Positions 23,841 to 32,458 of a stretch of 45,571 bases of DNA are shown piece by piece. A program made the position numbers and the translations under genes. Numbering within the stretch: the stretch's first letter is position 1; each line of letters opens with the position of its first letter. The stretch comes from Streptomyces sp. col6 (GTDB lineage Bacteria; Actinomycetota; Actinomycetes; Streptomycetales; Streptomycetaceae): the NCBI RefSeq assembly GCF_008042035.1, contig NZ_RDBL01000013.1:293517-339087 (forward strand), in the 5' to 3' direction. The notes below the pieces were generated by a model. It saw only the letters and a program-made list of their open reading frames with translations. It had not been told where the DNA came from and searched no databases.

Positions 23841-25937
23841 ATGACGGCCGCAGCACAGGACCGAGGACGAGCACGAGCGGTGAGCCGGTGGCGGCTGCTG
23901 CCCTGGGCGGTCGTCGCCCTCTGGGCCGCCGCGATGGCCGTCGCAGGTCCGTTCGCCGGGAAGCTCGGCGACGTGGAGGTCAACCGGGCGGTCGACTACC
24001 TCCCGGCGAGCGCCGACTCCACGCAGGCCGCGAAGATCCAGGATGCCCTGCCCGGCGGCGAGTCCACCGACCTCGTCCTCGTCTTCCACCGCGGCGGCGG
24101 CCTCACCGCCGCCGACCGGGCGCTGGCGGCCCGGCAGACGGCCGAGGTGGCGAGCGGCCACACCCTCACCGCGCCGCCGCACGCCGTCCCGTCGAAGGAC
24201 GGCACCACGCTGATGTACCCGGTCTCCACGACCGAGCCCGGACAGGACGACGCGGCGCGCACCGCGTTCGTCGACGAGGTCCGGGACACCGCGCGCGGCG
24301 GCGACGGCCTGACCGCCGAGGTCGGCGGGCCCGGGGCGATGGACGTGGACGCGAAGAAGGTCTACGGCTCGCTCGGCGGTCCGCTGCTCTACACGACCGT
24401 CGCCGTCGTCGCGGTCCTGCTGATCCTCATCTACCGCAGCCCGCTGCTGTGGCTCGTGCCGCTCGTCGTCGCCGGGGTCGCCGACGTCCTCTCCATGGGC
24501 ATCGTCCACGGACTCCACCGGGGCTTCGACGTCACCGTCACCGGCCAGAGCTCCGCCGTGACGACCATCCTCGTCTTCGGCGCCGGCACCGACTACGCCC
24601 TGCTCCTCGTCTCCCGCTACCGCGAGGAACTCACCCGCGCCGAACGCCCCGGCGAGGCGATGGCCGCGGCCCTGCGCGGCTGCGGACCCGCCGTCCTGGC
24701 CTCCTCCGGCACCGTCGCGGCGGGCCTGCTGTGCCTCCTGGCCGCCGATCTCACCAGCAGCCGGGGCATGGGCCCCATCGCCGCGGTCGGTGTGCTGTGC
24801 GCGCTCCTGGCGATGCTGACCCTGCTGCCGGCCGTCCTGGTGCTGCTGGGCCGCCGCGTCTTCTGGCCGCTCGTGCCCGTGTACGGCTCCGAGCCGCGCC
24901 GCCGCCGCTCGCTGTTCGCCGCCATGGGCGGCTCCGCCGGGCGCCGGCCGGTCGCCGTCCTCGTCACCGGCGGGGCCCTGCTGGGCGCGCTGTCGCTCGG
25001 GGTCCTCAACCTGCCCGGAAACCTCAAGCTGGAGGACTCCTTCACCACGAAGCCGGACTCGGTCACGGCCATGGCGACCCTCGCCGACGCCTACCCCGAC
25101 CGCTCCAGCAGGCCCGTCGTCGTCACCACGCCCACCGAGCTGGCCTCCGGCACGCTGGCGAAGGCGCGGGCCACCGAGGGCGTCGCGGCGGCCGAGCGGG
25201 GCCGCAGCGGCGGCGGCTGGACCGAACTGGCCGTCACCGCGAAGGCCGCGCCCGAGTCCGCCGGTGAGCGGGCCACCATCCTCGCCCTGCGCGAACGGCT
25301 GCCCGGCAGCCACGTCGGCGGCTCCAGCGCCCAGCAGATGGACCTGGAGAAGGCGGGCTCCCGGGACCTGAAGGTCGTCGTCCCGCTCGTCCTGCTCTCC
25401 GTCCTCCTCATCCTGATCGCCCTGCTGCGCAGCCTCGTCGCGCCCCTGCTGCTCGTCGCCGCCGTCGTCGCGGTCTGGGGCGCCGCCCTCGGCATCGGCG
25501 GACTGGTCTTCGAACCGATCCTCGGCCTCAAGGGCACCGACCCCGGGCTGCCCCTGCTCACCTTCGTCTTCCTGGTGGCCCTGGGCGTCGACTACGGCAT
25601 CTTCCTGATGCACCGGGTCCGCGAGGAGGCCCGGCGCGGCGCCGAGCCCACCGAGGCGGCGCTCACCGCCCTGCGCACCACCGGCGGGGTCATCGCCTCG
25701 GCGGGCCTGGTGCTCGCCGCCACCTTCGCCGTCCTGACGAACATGCCGATGACGGCCCTGGCCGAGATGGGCTTCGTGATCGCCGTCGGCGTGCTCCTGG
25801 ACACCTTCCTGGTCCGCACCTACCTGGTGACCTCGGCGAGCGTGGCCCTCCAGCGCAGGATGTGGTGGCCCGGTGCGCTCAGCCGCCCCGCCCCCGCGGC
25901 CGAGCCCCGCGAACCGGAACTCGTCCCGGTCCCCTGA
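23841..25937 (+). CDS. MMPL family (RND-type) transporter
   Basis: 698 residues. MMPL proteins are proton-driven exporters of lipids, siderophores or drugs in the actinobacterial membrane. Two repeats are visible, each with one TM, a large extracellular loop, and a bundle of TMs. First bundle: VAVVAVLLILIYRSPLLWLVPLVV and VFGAGTDYALLLVSRYREEL. Second: LVLLSVLLILIALLRSLVAPLLL and FLVALGVDYGIFLMHRVREEA. The GTDYALLL and GVDYGIFL segments carry the conserved Asp-Tyr pairs of the proton relay. A ribosome site GGAAGGGGG precedes ATG 23841. The next gene, a histidine kinase, starts 32 bases after its stop. Confidence 0.93.
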   Translation: MTAAAQDRGRARAVSRWRLLPWAVVALWAAAMAVAGPFAGKLGDVEVNRAVDYLPASADSTQAAKIQDALPGGESTDLVLVFHRGGGLTAADRALAARQTAEVASGHTLTAPPHAVPSKDGTTLMYPVSTTEPGQDDAARTAFVDEVRDTARGGDGLTAEVGGPGAMDVDAKKVYGSLGGPLLYTTVAVVAVLLILIYRSPLLWLVPLVVAGVADVLSMGIVHGLHRGFDVTVTGQSSAVTTILVFGAGTDYALLLVSRYREELTRAERPGEAMAAALRGCGPAVLASSGTVAAGLLCLLAADLTSSRGMGPIAAVGVLCALLAMLTLLPAVLVLLGRRVFWPLVPVYGSEPRRRRSLFAAMGGSAGRRPVAVLVTGGALLGALSLGVLNLPGNLKLEDSFTTKPDSVTAMATLADAYPDRSSRPVVVTTPTELASGTLAKARATEGVAAAERGRSGGGWTELAVTAKAAPESAGERATILALRERLPGSHVGGSSAQQMDLEKAGSRDLKVVVPLVLLSVLLILIALLRSLVAPLLLVAAVVAVWGAALGIGGLVFEPILGLKGTDPGLPLLTFVFLVALGVDYGIFLMHRVREEARRGAEPTEAALTALRTTGGVIASAGLVLAATFAVLTNMPMTALAEMGFVIAVGVLLDTFLVRTYLVTSASVALQRRMWWPGALSRPAPAAEPREPELVPVP

Positions 25938-25969
25938 CAACGCCCCGCCCCGTACCGGAGGATGGCGAC

Positions 25970-27289
25970 GTGTCCCCAGTCACCGCACCGGCCGCCCCCG
26001 CGGCCACGAGCCGCCGCGACCGCGTCCTGGCCGTCGTCAACCGCGATCCGATGCGGGCGCCGCACCGGGCGCGCAACGACGCCCTGCTCGCCGTGGCCAC
26101 GGCGGTGCTCTCCACGGCCCTCGCGCTGGCCGCCGGGGGCGCCGAGAGGATGGGCGCGGCGGGCTGGGCGCTGCTCCTGGGCAGCGTCGTGCCGCTCGTC
26201 TGGCGGCGGCGCGCCCCGGTGCCGGTCCTGCTCGCCATGGTGCCGCTGCTGGCGCTCTACCACGGCACCGACAACCTCCACACGGCGCCGATGCCGCAGA
26301 CCTGGATCGTGCTCTACACGGTGGCCGTCACCGGCCGCCCGCTGCGCACCCTGGTCGTCGGCATCGGCGTCACCTCCGTGATGGTGACGGTGGTGCTCGC
26401 CCTCAGCGCGCACGACGGGCTCGAACTGCTGCGGATCTCCGGGTGGATCGTCGCGGTGCTGTTCTGCGGGGTCGACGTGCGCATCTACCGCCAGTACGTC
26501 GCCTCGGTGCTGGAGCGCGCCGAACGCGCCGAACGGACCCGGGAGGAGGAGGCCGCCCGCCGGGTCGCCGAGGAGCGGCTGCGCATCGCCCGCGATCTGC
26601 ACGACCTCCTCGCGCACAGCATCACCCTCATCGGGGTGCAGACCTCGGTCGCCTCGCACATCCTGACCGTCGACCCGGAACGGCTGGACCGGCAGGCCGT
26701 CGCCGCCTCGCTGGACGACATCGCCGAGACCTGCCGGGAGGCCAGGGCCGAGCTGAGGACCACCCTCCAGGTGCTGCGCGGGAGCGGGCGGGAGAGCGGG
26801 GGAGCGGACCCGGACGGACCGCTGCCCGACCTGGCTGCCCTGCCCGGCCTCGTACGGGCCGCCGAGGCGGCCGGGGCCCGGGTCGACCTCGACGTCGGTG
26901 TCCCGGCGGGCCGCCTCGCCCCGGCCCTCGGGGCCGCCGCCTACCGGATCGTCCAGGAGTCCCTGACGAACGCGGTACGGCACGCGGGCGCCGGCGTCCG
27001 CATCCACGTCGTCGTCGAGCCCGCCGCCGGTGCCCTGCGGGTCACGGTGACCGACGACGGCACCGGTCCGGTGGACGACGGCTCCGCACCCGGGTTCGGG
27101 ATCGTCGGAATGCGGGAACGCGCACGCTCCACCGGCGGCACCCTCACGGCGGGCCCCCGCCCCGACGGCGGCTTCGAGGTGTCGGCCCTGCTGCCGTTCC
27201 CGCCCCCGTCCCCGGGAAACCAGCCGGACGGCCCACCCACGTACATGCATGACCACGCACCGGAACGGGAAGCGGAGACCACCTCATGA
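25970..27289 (+). CDS. sensor histidine kinase (NarL/DesK type)
   Basis: 439 residues with five or so N-terminal membrane segments (about 40-160), a coiled linker rich in Glu/Arg (LERAERAERTREEEAARRVAEE), the HisKA_3 dimerisation domain with phospho-accepting H211 in RDLHDLLAHS, and the ATPase domain with N-box ESLTNAVRHAGA and G-box GFGIVGMRERARSTGG. The membrane part has very short loops, as in sensors that detect envelope stress inside the bilayer. GTG 25970 is fixed by GGAGG at 25957-25961. It overlaps the response regulator by 4 bases. Being cotranscribed with the MMPL exporter, it probably controls that exporter. Confidence 0.93.
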   Translation: MSPVTAPAAPAATSRRDRVLAVVNRDPMRAPHRARNDALLAVATAVLSTALALAAGGAERMGAAGWALLLGSVVPLVWRRRAPVPVLLAMVPLLALYHGTDNLHTAPMPQTWIVLYTVAVTGRPLRTLVVGIGVTSVMVTVVLALSAHDGLELLRISGWIVAVLFCGVDVRIYRQYVASVLERAERAERTREEEAARRVAEERLRIARDLHDLLAHSITLIGVQTSVASHILTVDPERLDRQAVAASLDDIAETCREARAELRTTLQVLRGSGRESGGADPDGPLPDLAALPGLVRAAEAAGARVDLDVGVPAGRLAPALGAAAYRIVQESLTNAVRHAGAGVRIHVVVEPAAGALRVTVTDDGTGPVDDGSAPGFGIVGMRERARSTGGTLTAGPRPDGGFEVSALLPFPPPSPGNQPDGPPTYMHDHAPEREAETTS

Positions 27290-27957
27290 TCCGGGTACTG
27301 CTCGCGGACGACCAGACGCTCGTCCGGGCGGCCTTCGCGATGCTCGTCGGCTCCGACCCGGAGATGGAGGTGGTCGGCGAGGCCGCCACCGGCCTCGAAG
27401 CGGTCGCGCTCGCCCGCTCGGCACGCGCCGACCTCGTCGTCATGGACATCCGGATGCCCGAGCTCGACGGCATCGAGGCGACCCGCCGCATCGCCGCCGA
27501 CGAGGACCTGGCCGGGGTGAAGGTGCTGGTCCTCACCACGTACGACACCGACGACCACATCGTCGACGCGCTGCGCGCCGGCGCCTCCGGATTCCTGGTC
27601 AAGGACACCCGGCCCGCCGATCTGCTCGCCGCGATCAGGACGGTCGCCGCGGGCGATTCGCTGCTCTCGCCCGGCCCGACCGCCCGGCTCATCGCCCGGG
27701 TCCTCAGCGCCCCGCGCGCCCCCTCCGGGCCGGGACCCGACGCTCTGGGCATGCTCTCCGAGCGCGAGTGCCAGGTCCTCGCCCTGGTCGCGCGCGGCCT
27801 CAACAACACCGAGACCGCCGACAGCCTGGGCCTCAGCCCGCTCACCGCCAAGACCCATGTCAGCCGGATCATGGGCAAGCTCGGCGCCCGGGACCGGGCC
27901 CAGCTGGTGATCGCCGCGTACGAGTCGGGGCTCGTGGTGCCCGCCGGGGGGAGCTGA
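27286..27957 (+). CDS. LuxR/NarL-type response regulator
   Basis: 223 residues: receiver domain (about 1-120) with the phosphorylation site D54 in DLVVMDIRMPELDG, acidic pair DD near residue 9 and K in FLVKDTRPAD. The LuxR helix-turn-helix is at about 155-215 (LSERECQVLALVARGLNNTETADSLGLSPLTAKTHVSRIMGKLGARDRA). The start ATG overlaps the kinase stop. It is the cognate partner of the kinase; the likely target is the MMPL promoter region. Confidence 0.95.
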   Translation: MIRVLLADDQTLVRAAFAMLVGSDPEMEVVGEAATGLEAVALARSARADLVVMDIRMPELDGIEATRRIAADEDLAGVKVLVLTTYDTDDHIVDALRAGASGFLVKDTRPADLLAAIRTVAAGDSLLSPGPTARLIARVLSAPRAPSGPGPDALGMLSERECQVLALVARGLNNTETADSLGLSPLTAKTHVSRIMGKLGARDRAQLVIAAYESGLVVPAGGS

Positions 27958-28004
27958 CCGGACCGGCTTTCCGGGGGCGGGCCCCGGGTGTCGGTGGCGT
28001 ACCG

Positions 28005-28010
28005 GACAAT
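28005..28010 (+). promoter_or_regulatory. -10-like box of recO (leaderless)
   Basis: GACAAT with 6 bases before ATG 28017, the same arrangement as at era and dus. Confidence 0.45.
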
Positions 28011-28016
28011 GGACGC

Positions 28017-28763
28017 ATGAGCTTGTTCCGGGACGACGGCGTGGTGCTGCGCACGCAGAAACTGGGCGAGGCCGACCGGATCATCACGATACTGACCCGG
28101 GGCCACGGCCGGGTGCGGGCCGTCGCGCGCGGGGTGCGCCGCACCAAGTCCAAGTTCGGGGCCCGGCTCGAGCCGTTCTCCCACGTGGACGTGCAGTTCT
28201 TCGCGCGCGGCAGCGAACTGGTCGGGCGGGGGCTGCCGCTGTGCACCCAGAGCGAGACGATCGCCCCGTACGGCGGCGGGATCGTCACGGACTACGGGCG
28301 CTACACCGCCGGCACCGCGATGCTGGAGACCGCCGAGCGCTTCACCGACCACGAGGGTGAACCCGCGGTCCAGCAGTACCTGCTGCTGGTGGGCGGGCTG
28401 CGCACGCTGGCCCGGGGCGAGCACGAGCCGCATCTGATCCTGGACGCCTTCCTGCTGAGGTCCCTGGCCGTCAACGGCTACGCCCCCAGCTTCGACGACT
28501 GCGCGCGCTGCGGACTGCCCGGACCGAACCGTTTCTTCTCCGTGGCGGCGGGCGGCGTCGTATGCGGCGACTGCCGGGTGCCCGGCAGCGTCGTACCCTC
28601 GGCTGAGGCCGTGGCCCTGCTGAGCGCCCTGCTCAGCGGCGACTGGGAGACGGCGGACGCGTGCGAGGCGCGTCATGTCAGGGAGGGGAGCGGGCTGGTG
28701 TCCGCCTATCTGCACTGGCATCTGGAGCGCGGGCTGCGTTCACTGCGGTACGTAGAGAAGTGA
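28017..28763 (+). CDS. recO: DNA repair protein RecO
   Basis: RecO loads RecA onto gapped single-stranded DNA with RecR and anneals strands. 248 residues: N-terminal OB fold (about 1-80, DDGVVLRTQKLGEADRIITILTRGHGRVRAVARGVRRTKSKFG), a helical middle, and a four-cysteine zinc site CARCG...CGDCR. ATG 28017 is the first start after the response regulator and begins the conserved N-terminus. Followed after 21 bases by uppS, an arrangement widespread in actinobacteria. Confidence 0.95.
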   Translation: MSLFRDDGVVLRTQKLGEADRIITILTRGHGRVRAVARGVRRTKSKFGARLEPFSHVDVQFFARGSELVGRGLPLCTQSETIAPYGGGIVTDYGRYTAGTAMLETAERFTDHEGEPAVQQYLLLVGGLRTLARGEHEPHLILDAFLLRSLAVNGYAPSFDDCARCGLPGPNRFFSVAAGGVVCGDCRVPGSVVPSAEAVALLSALLSGDWETADACEARHVREGSGLVSAYLHWHLERGLRSLRYVEK

Positions 28764-28784
28764 CACAGGGAGACTGAGAAGCTC

Positions 28785-29612
28785 ATGGCAGTACGCGGGA
28801 TGCTCGGCGGCCGTAACCGGCGCGACCACAAGACCCCGGAGCCGCACCCGTCCGGTGCCGTGCCTCCGAAGATCCCCGGGGAGCTCGTGCCCAAGCACGT
28901 CGCCATCGTGATGGACGGCAACGGCCGCTGGGCCAAGGAGCGGGGCCTGCCGCGCACCGAAGGGCACAAGGTCGGCGAGGGCGTCGTCATGGACGTGCTC
29001 AAGGGCTGCATCGAGATGGGCGTCAAGAACCTCTCGCTGTACGCCTTCTCGACGGAGAACTGGAAGCGGTCCCCGGAGGAGGTGAAGTTCCTGATGAACT
29101 TCAACCGGGACGTGATCCGCCGCCGCCGTGACGAGATGGACGAGCTGGGCATCCGCATCCGCTGGGTGGGCCGCATGCCCAAGCTGTGGAAGTCGGTCGT
29201 CCAGGAGCTCCAGGTCGCCCAGGAGCAGACCAAGGACAACGACAGAATGACGCTGTACTTCTGCGTCAACTACGGCGGGCGGGCCGAGATCGCGGACGCC
29301 GCGCAGCGCATCGCGCAGGACGTCGCCGCCGGGCGGCTCGACCCCTCGAAGGTCAACGAGAAGACGTTCGCGAAGTACATCTACTACCCGGACATGCCGG
29401 ACGTGGACCTGTTCGTGCGCCCCAGCGGCGAGCAGCGCACCTCGAACTACCTGATCTGGCAGAGCGCGTACGCCGAGATGGTCTTCCAGGACGTGCTGTG
29501 GCCCGACTTCGACCGCCGGGACCTGTGGCGGGCCTGCCTGGAGTTCGCCCAGCGCGACCGCCGGTTCGGCGGCGCCGAGGAGATCGCGGCGAAAACGGAT
29601 CCCCGGGCCTGA
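28785..29612 (+). CDS. uppS: isoprenyl transferase (undecaprenyl diphosphate synthase)
   Basis: A cis-prenyltransferase that condenses isopentenyl diphosphate onto an allylic primer to make the lipid carrier for cell-wall synthesis. 275 residues with the active site VAIVMDGNGRWAKERGLPRTEGHKVG (catalytic D44), LYAFSTENWKRSPEEVKFLM, FCVNYGGRAEI and DLFVRPSGEQRTSNYLIWQSAYAEMVF. Chain length cannot be read from sequence; being the recO-linked copy argues for the main UppS. A GGGAG-type ribosome site precedes ATG 28785. Confidence 0.95.
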   Translation: MAVRGMLGGRNRRDHKTPEPHPSGAVPPKIPGELVPKHVAIVMDGNGRWAKERGLPRTEGHKVGEGVVMDVLKGCIEMGVKNLSLYAFSTENWKRSPEEVKFLMNFNRDVIRRRRDEMDELGIRIRWVGRMPKLWKSVVQELQVAQEQTKDNDRMTLYFCVNYGGRAEIADAAQRIAQDVAAGRLDPSKVNEKTFAKYIYYPDMPDVDLFVRPSGEQRTSNYLIWQSAYAEMVFQDVLWPDFDRRDLWRACLEFAQRDRRFGGAEEIAAKTDPRA

Positions 29613-29661
29613 ACCCCTGCCGGTACGATCACGGCTCTTTCACACACGCCAGGTGGGGGCC

Positions 29662-30192
29662 ATGAACGAACAGCAGGGTGCCGTGCACGGAGCGGTCGAA
29701 CTGAGATACCGCCCCGAGCTGCGGGACTACACGACGGCGCTCCGCGCCCGCAACCGGGTCAGCGCCTCGGGCCGGCGGCAGCGGCTGCTGGGGGTGGCCG
29801 CGACGGGATGTGGCGTCGTGGCCACCTCGCTGTCCGTGGCGAAGGGCGGCGATGTGCCGGTGCCGCTGCTGGCGGCGCTGCTGGTCTGCGGCCCGCTGCT
29901 GTTCCTCGGCCCGTGGCTGACGGCACGCCAGCTGTTCCGGTTCGTACGGCGGCAGGGCGAGTTCCGGGTGCGGGTCGAGGAGTCCGGCGTCGCCGTCGAC
30001 ACGGACAGCACGAGCGCGGTCGTCACGTGGCGGGCGCAGCCGCGGTACGTGGAGACGACGGACCTGTTCGTGATGTTCAGCGACGACCGGAACGCCACCG
30101 GGGTGACCGTGATAGCCAAGCGGGGCGCCCGGGACGGGTCCGATGTGGACCGCATGCGCGAGATCTTCGGCCGGAACCTGACGAAGGTCTGA
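29662..30192 (+). CDS. YcxB-like membrane protein
   Basis: 176 residues. Two adjacent hydrophobic stretches near residues 40-95 (LLGVAATGCGVVATSLSV and VPLLAALLVCGPLLFLGPWL) are followed by a soluble C-terminal beta-rich domain (FRVRVEESGVAVDTDSTSAVVTWRAQPRYVETTDLFVMFSDD). This is the layout of YcxB-like proteins. Function is unknown. AGGTGGGGG at 29651-29659 supports ATG 29662 over an in-frame GTG at 29653 that lies within the ribosome site. It follows uppS by 49 bases and may share its transcript. Confidence 0.72.
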   Translation: MNEQQGAVHGAVELRYRPELRDYTTALRARNRVSASGRRQRLLGVAATGCGVVATSLSVAKGGDVPVPLLAALLVCGPLLFLGPWLTARQLFRFVRRQGEFRVRVEESGVAVDTDSTSAVVTWRAQPRYVETTDLFVMFSDDRNATGVTVIAKRGARDGSDVDRMREIFGRNLTKV

Positions 30193-30223
30193 ACGGCCGG
30201 AGCGGGAGCCGCCCCGGTCCGGC

Positions 30224-30658
30224 CTACTTCTCTCCGCTCGCGCAGTCCGCGCAGGTGCCGAAGACCTCGACCGTGTGCGCCACGTTGACGAAGCCGTGCT
30301 GCGTGGCGATGGTCTCCGCCCACTGCTCGACCACGGGGCCCTCGACCTCGACCGCCTTGCCGCACATGCGGCAGACCAGATGGTGATGGTGCTCGCCGGT
30401 CGAGCAGCGCCGGTAGACGGACTCGCCCTCCGTGGTGCGCAGGACGTCCACCTCGCCGGCGTCGGCGAGGGACTGCAGGGTGCGGTAGACCGTCGTCAGG
30501 CCGACCGAGTCCCCGCGGTGCTTGAGGACGTCGTGCAGCTCCTGGGCGCTGCGGAACTCGTCCACCTCGTCGAGCGCCGCCGCCACGGCCGCCCGCTGCC
30601 GGGTCGACCGGCCGCGGACCGGAGCCGCGTTCGTTCCACTGATCGGCGCCGTCGCCAC
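30224..30658 (-). CDS. zur: zinc uptake regulator Zur (Fur family)
   Basis: 144 residues. It represses zinc import and related genes when zinc is plentiful. The winged helix is at about 15-85 (RSTRQRAAVAAAL, VGLTTVYRTLQSLADAGEVDVL). The dimer/metal part has HHHHLVCRMCGKAVEVEG and FGTCADC, whose two CxxC pairs hold the structural zinc. Sequence and location match Streptomyces Zur. The GTG at 30658 is chosen because AGGAGG stands 5 bases upstream; an upstream ATG (30697) adds non-conserved residues. It is last in the znuA-znuC-znuB-zur run, 65 bases after znuB. Confidence 0.93.
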   Translation of the reverse strand: MATAPISGTNAAPVRGRSTRQRAAVAAALDEVDEFRSAQELHDVLKHRGDSVGLTTVYRTLQSLADAGEVDVLRTTEGESVYRRCSTGEHHHHLVCRMCGKAVEVEGPVVEQWAETIATQHGFVNVAHTVEVFGTCADCASGEK

Positions 30659-30723
30659 AGGAGCCTCCTCGTGTCGCCCGTACATCTGTCGGGCCATTGT
30701 GCCAGCCCGCTCCTCCCGCGGGG

Positions 30724-31617
30724 TCAGACGTGGACGTCGTCCGCAGCCGGGCGGGCCGCCGGTACTTCCAGGGTGCACCGCTCCGCCGCGGTCTCGCCGC
30801 GCCGGGCCCGGCGGCGGGCGAGGGGGGCGGCGAGCACGGTCAGGGCGACGAAGACCCCGATGGCCAGCAGCACGATCGTCGCGCCGGGCGGGACGTCCTG
30901 GTAGTACGAGGTGATGGTGCCGGAAAGGGTGACGCCGACGCCGATGACGACGGAGAGCACGAACGTCACCTTGAAGGACCGGGTGATCTGCTGCGCGGCG
31001 GCGACCGGGACCACCATCAGGGCGCTGACCAGCAGCAGCCCGACGACCCGCATCGCGACCGTGACGGTGACCGCGGCGGTGACCGCGACCAGCAGGTTCA
31101 GCACGCGCACCGGCAGACCGGTCACCCGGGCGAACTCCTCGTCCTGGCTGACGGCGAACAGCTGCCGCCGCAGCCCGACCGTCACCAGCAGCACGAACGC
31201 GGCGAGCAGCGAGATCGCGGTGATGTCCTCGGAGGAGACCGTGGACAGCGAGCCGAAGAGGTACGAGGTGAGGTTGGCGTTCGAGCCGGTGTCGGAGAGG
31301 TTGATCAGCAGCACACCGCCCGCCATGCCGCCGTAGAAGAGCATGGCCAGCGCGATGTCGCCGCGGGTGCGGCCGTACCAGCGGATCAGCTCCATGACGA
31401 CCGCGCCCGCGACGGCGACGGCGGTGGCCATCCAGACCGGGCTGGTGGAGAGCAGGAAGCCGAGGCCGACACCGGTCATCGCGATGTGGCCGATCCCGTC
31501 GCCCATCAGGGCCTGCCGGCGCTGCACCAGGTAGATGCCGACGGCGGGCGCGATGACGCCGACCAGCACGGCGGCGAGCAGGGCCCGCTGCATGAAGGGA
31601 GGGGTGAGGAATTCCAT
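30724..31617 (-). CDS. znuB: zinc ABC transporter permease ZnuB
   Basis: 297 residues with about 8-9 membrane segments, ABC-3 family of metal permeases. Examples: ALLAAVLVGVIAPAVGIYLV near the start, AMLFYGGMAGGVLLINL, and VVGLLLVSALMVVPVAAAQQI, the cytoplasmic coupling region. It pairs with ZnuC and ZnuA to import zinc. The start follows the znuC stop after 2 bases. Confidence 0.93.
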   Translation of the reverse strand: MEFLTPPFMQRALLAAVLVGVIAPAVGIYLVQRRQALMGDGIGHIAMTGVGLGFLLSTSPVWMATAVAVAGAVVMELIRWYGRTRGDIALAMLFYGGMAGGVLLINLSDTGSNANLTSYLFGSLSTVSSEDITAISLLAAFVLLVTVGLRRQLFAVSQDEEFARVTGLPVRVLNLLVAVTAAVTVTVAMRVVGLLLVSALMVVPVAAAQQITRSFKVTFVLSVVIGVGVTLSGTITSYYQDVPPGATIVLLAIGVFVALTVLAAPLARRRARRGETAAERCTLEVPAARPAADDVHV

Positions 31618-31619
31618 GG

Positions 31620-32402
31620 TCAGCTCAGCAGTCCCGTCCGGACGGGCTCGGAAGCCGCGTGGGGGTGTACGTGGTCGTGGCCGGGCAGGGCGTGCTGTCC
31701 GACGGCCTTCGGGGGCGGTCCGTCGTGCAGGACGCAGCCGTCGCGGAGCACGACCGCCCGGTCGATCAGGGGCTCCAGCGGGCCCAGCTCGTGCAGGACG
31801 AGGAGCACGGTGGTGCCGGCGGCGACCTGTTCGCGCAGGGTGGCGGCGAGGATCTCCTGGCTGGCCAGGTCGACGCCGGCCATCGGCTCGTCCATGATCA
31901 GGAGTTCGGGTTCGGCGGCGAGCGCGCGGGCGATCAGCACGCGCTGGTGCTGGCCGCCGGAGAGGGCGTTCACCGAGTCCTTGGCCCGGTCGGCGAGGCC
32001 GACGAGCTCGATGGCGCGGTCGACGGCGGCGCGGTCGGCCCTGCGAGGGAGGCCCAGCCGGGTGCGGGAGAGCCGCCCGGAGGCGACGACCTCGCGGATC
32101 GTGGCGGGCACCCCGCCGGCCGCCGTGGTGCGCTGCGGTACGTAGCCGACCCGGGCCCAGTCGCGGAAGCGGCGCAGCGGGGTGCCGAAGAGTTCCACGG
32201 TGCCTCCGGTCAGCGGCACCTGGCCGATGACGGAGCGGACGGCGGTGGACTTGCCGGAGCCGTTGGCGCCGAGCAGGGCGACGACCTCGCCGCGGTGCAC
32301 GGTCAGGTCGACACCGCGCAGCACGGGACGTGCTCCGAGGCTGGCGACGGCGTCGCGGACGACTATCACGGGTTCGCGGTCGGGGTGCTGGGGCTCGGGC
32401 AT
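31620..32402 (-). CDS. znuC: zinc ABC transporter ATP-binding protein ZnuC
   Basis: An ABC ATPase that drives zinc import. Walker A GANGSGKST, signature LSGGQHQRV, Walker B LLIMDEPMAGVD and H-loop LVLHELGPLE are all present. Two starts are possible. ATG 32402 has GGAGG 5 bases upstream and gives 260 residues with the ABC domain near the N-terminus. GTG 32462 overlaps the znuA stop by 3 bases (its GTG lies over znuA's TGA) and gives 280 residues but has no good ribosome site. I prefer ATG 32402. It is cotranscribed with znuA and znuB. Confidence 0.92.
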   Translation of the reverse strand: MPEPQHPDREPVIVVRDAVASLGARPVLRGVDLTVHRGEVVALLGANGSGKSTAVRSVIGQVPLTGGTVELFGTPLRRFRDWARVGYVPQRTTAAGGVPATIREVVASGRLSRTRLGLPRRADRAAVDRAIELVGLADRAKDSVNALSGGQHQRVLIARALAAEPELLIMDEPMAGVDLASQEILAATLREQVAAGTTVLLVLHELGPLEPLIDRAVVLRDGCVLHDGPPPKAVGQHALPGHDHVHPHAASEPVRTGLLS

Positions 32403-32458
32403 GAGCGCCTCCGGTGCTGCTGCGCGGTGCGGGCCGATGGGTGCGGTGGGGTCGTCGC

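Noticed and set aside
23259..25940. 893-codon reverse frame opposite the MMPL gene
   Set aside because: No domain is recognisable, composition is Asp/Gly/Arg-rich, and the forward frame encodes a clear MMPL transporter.
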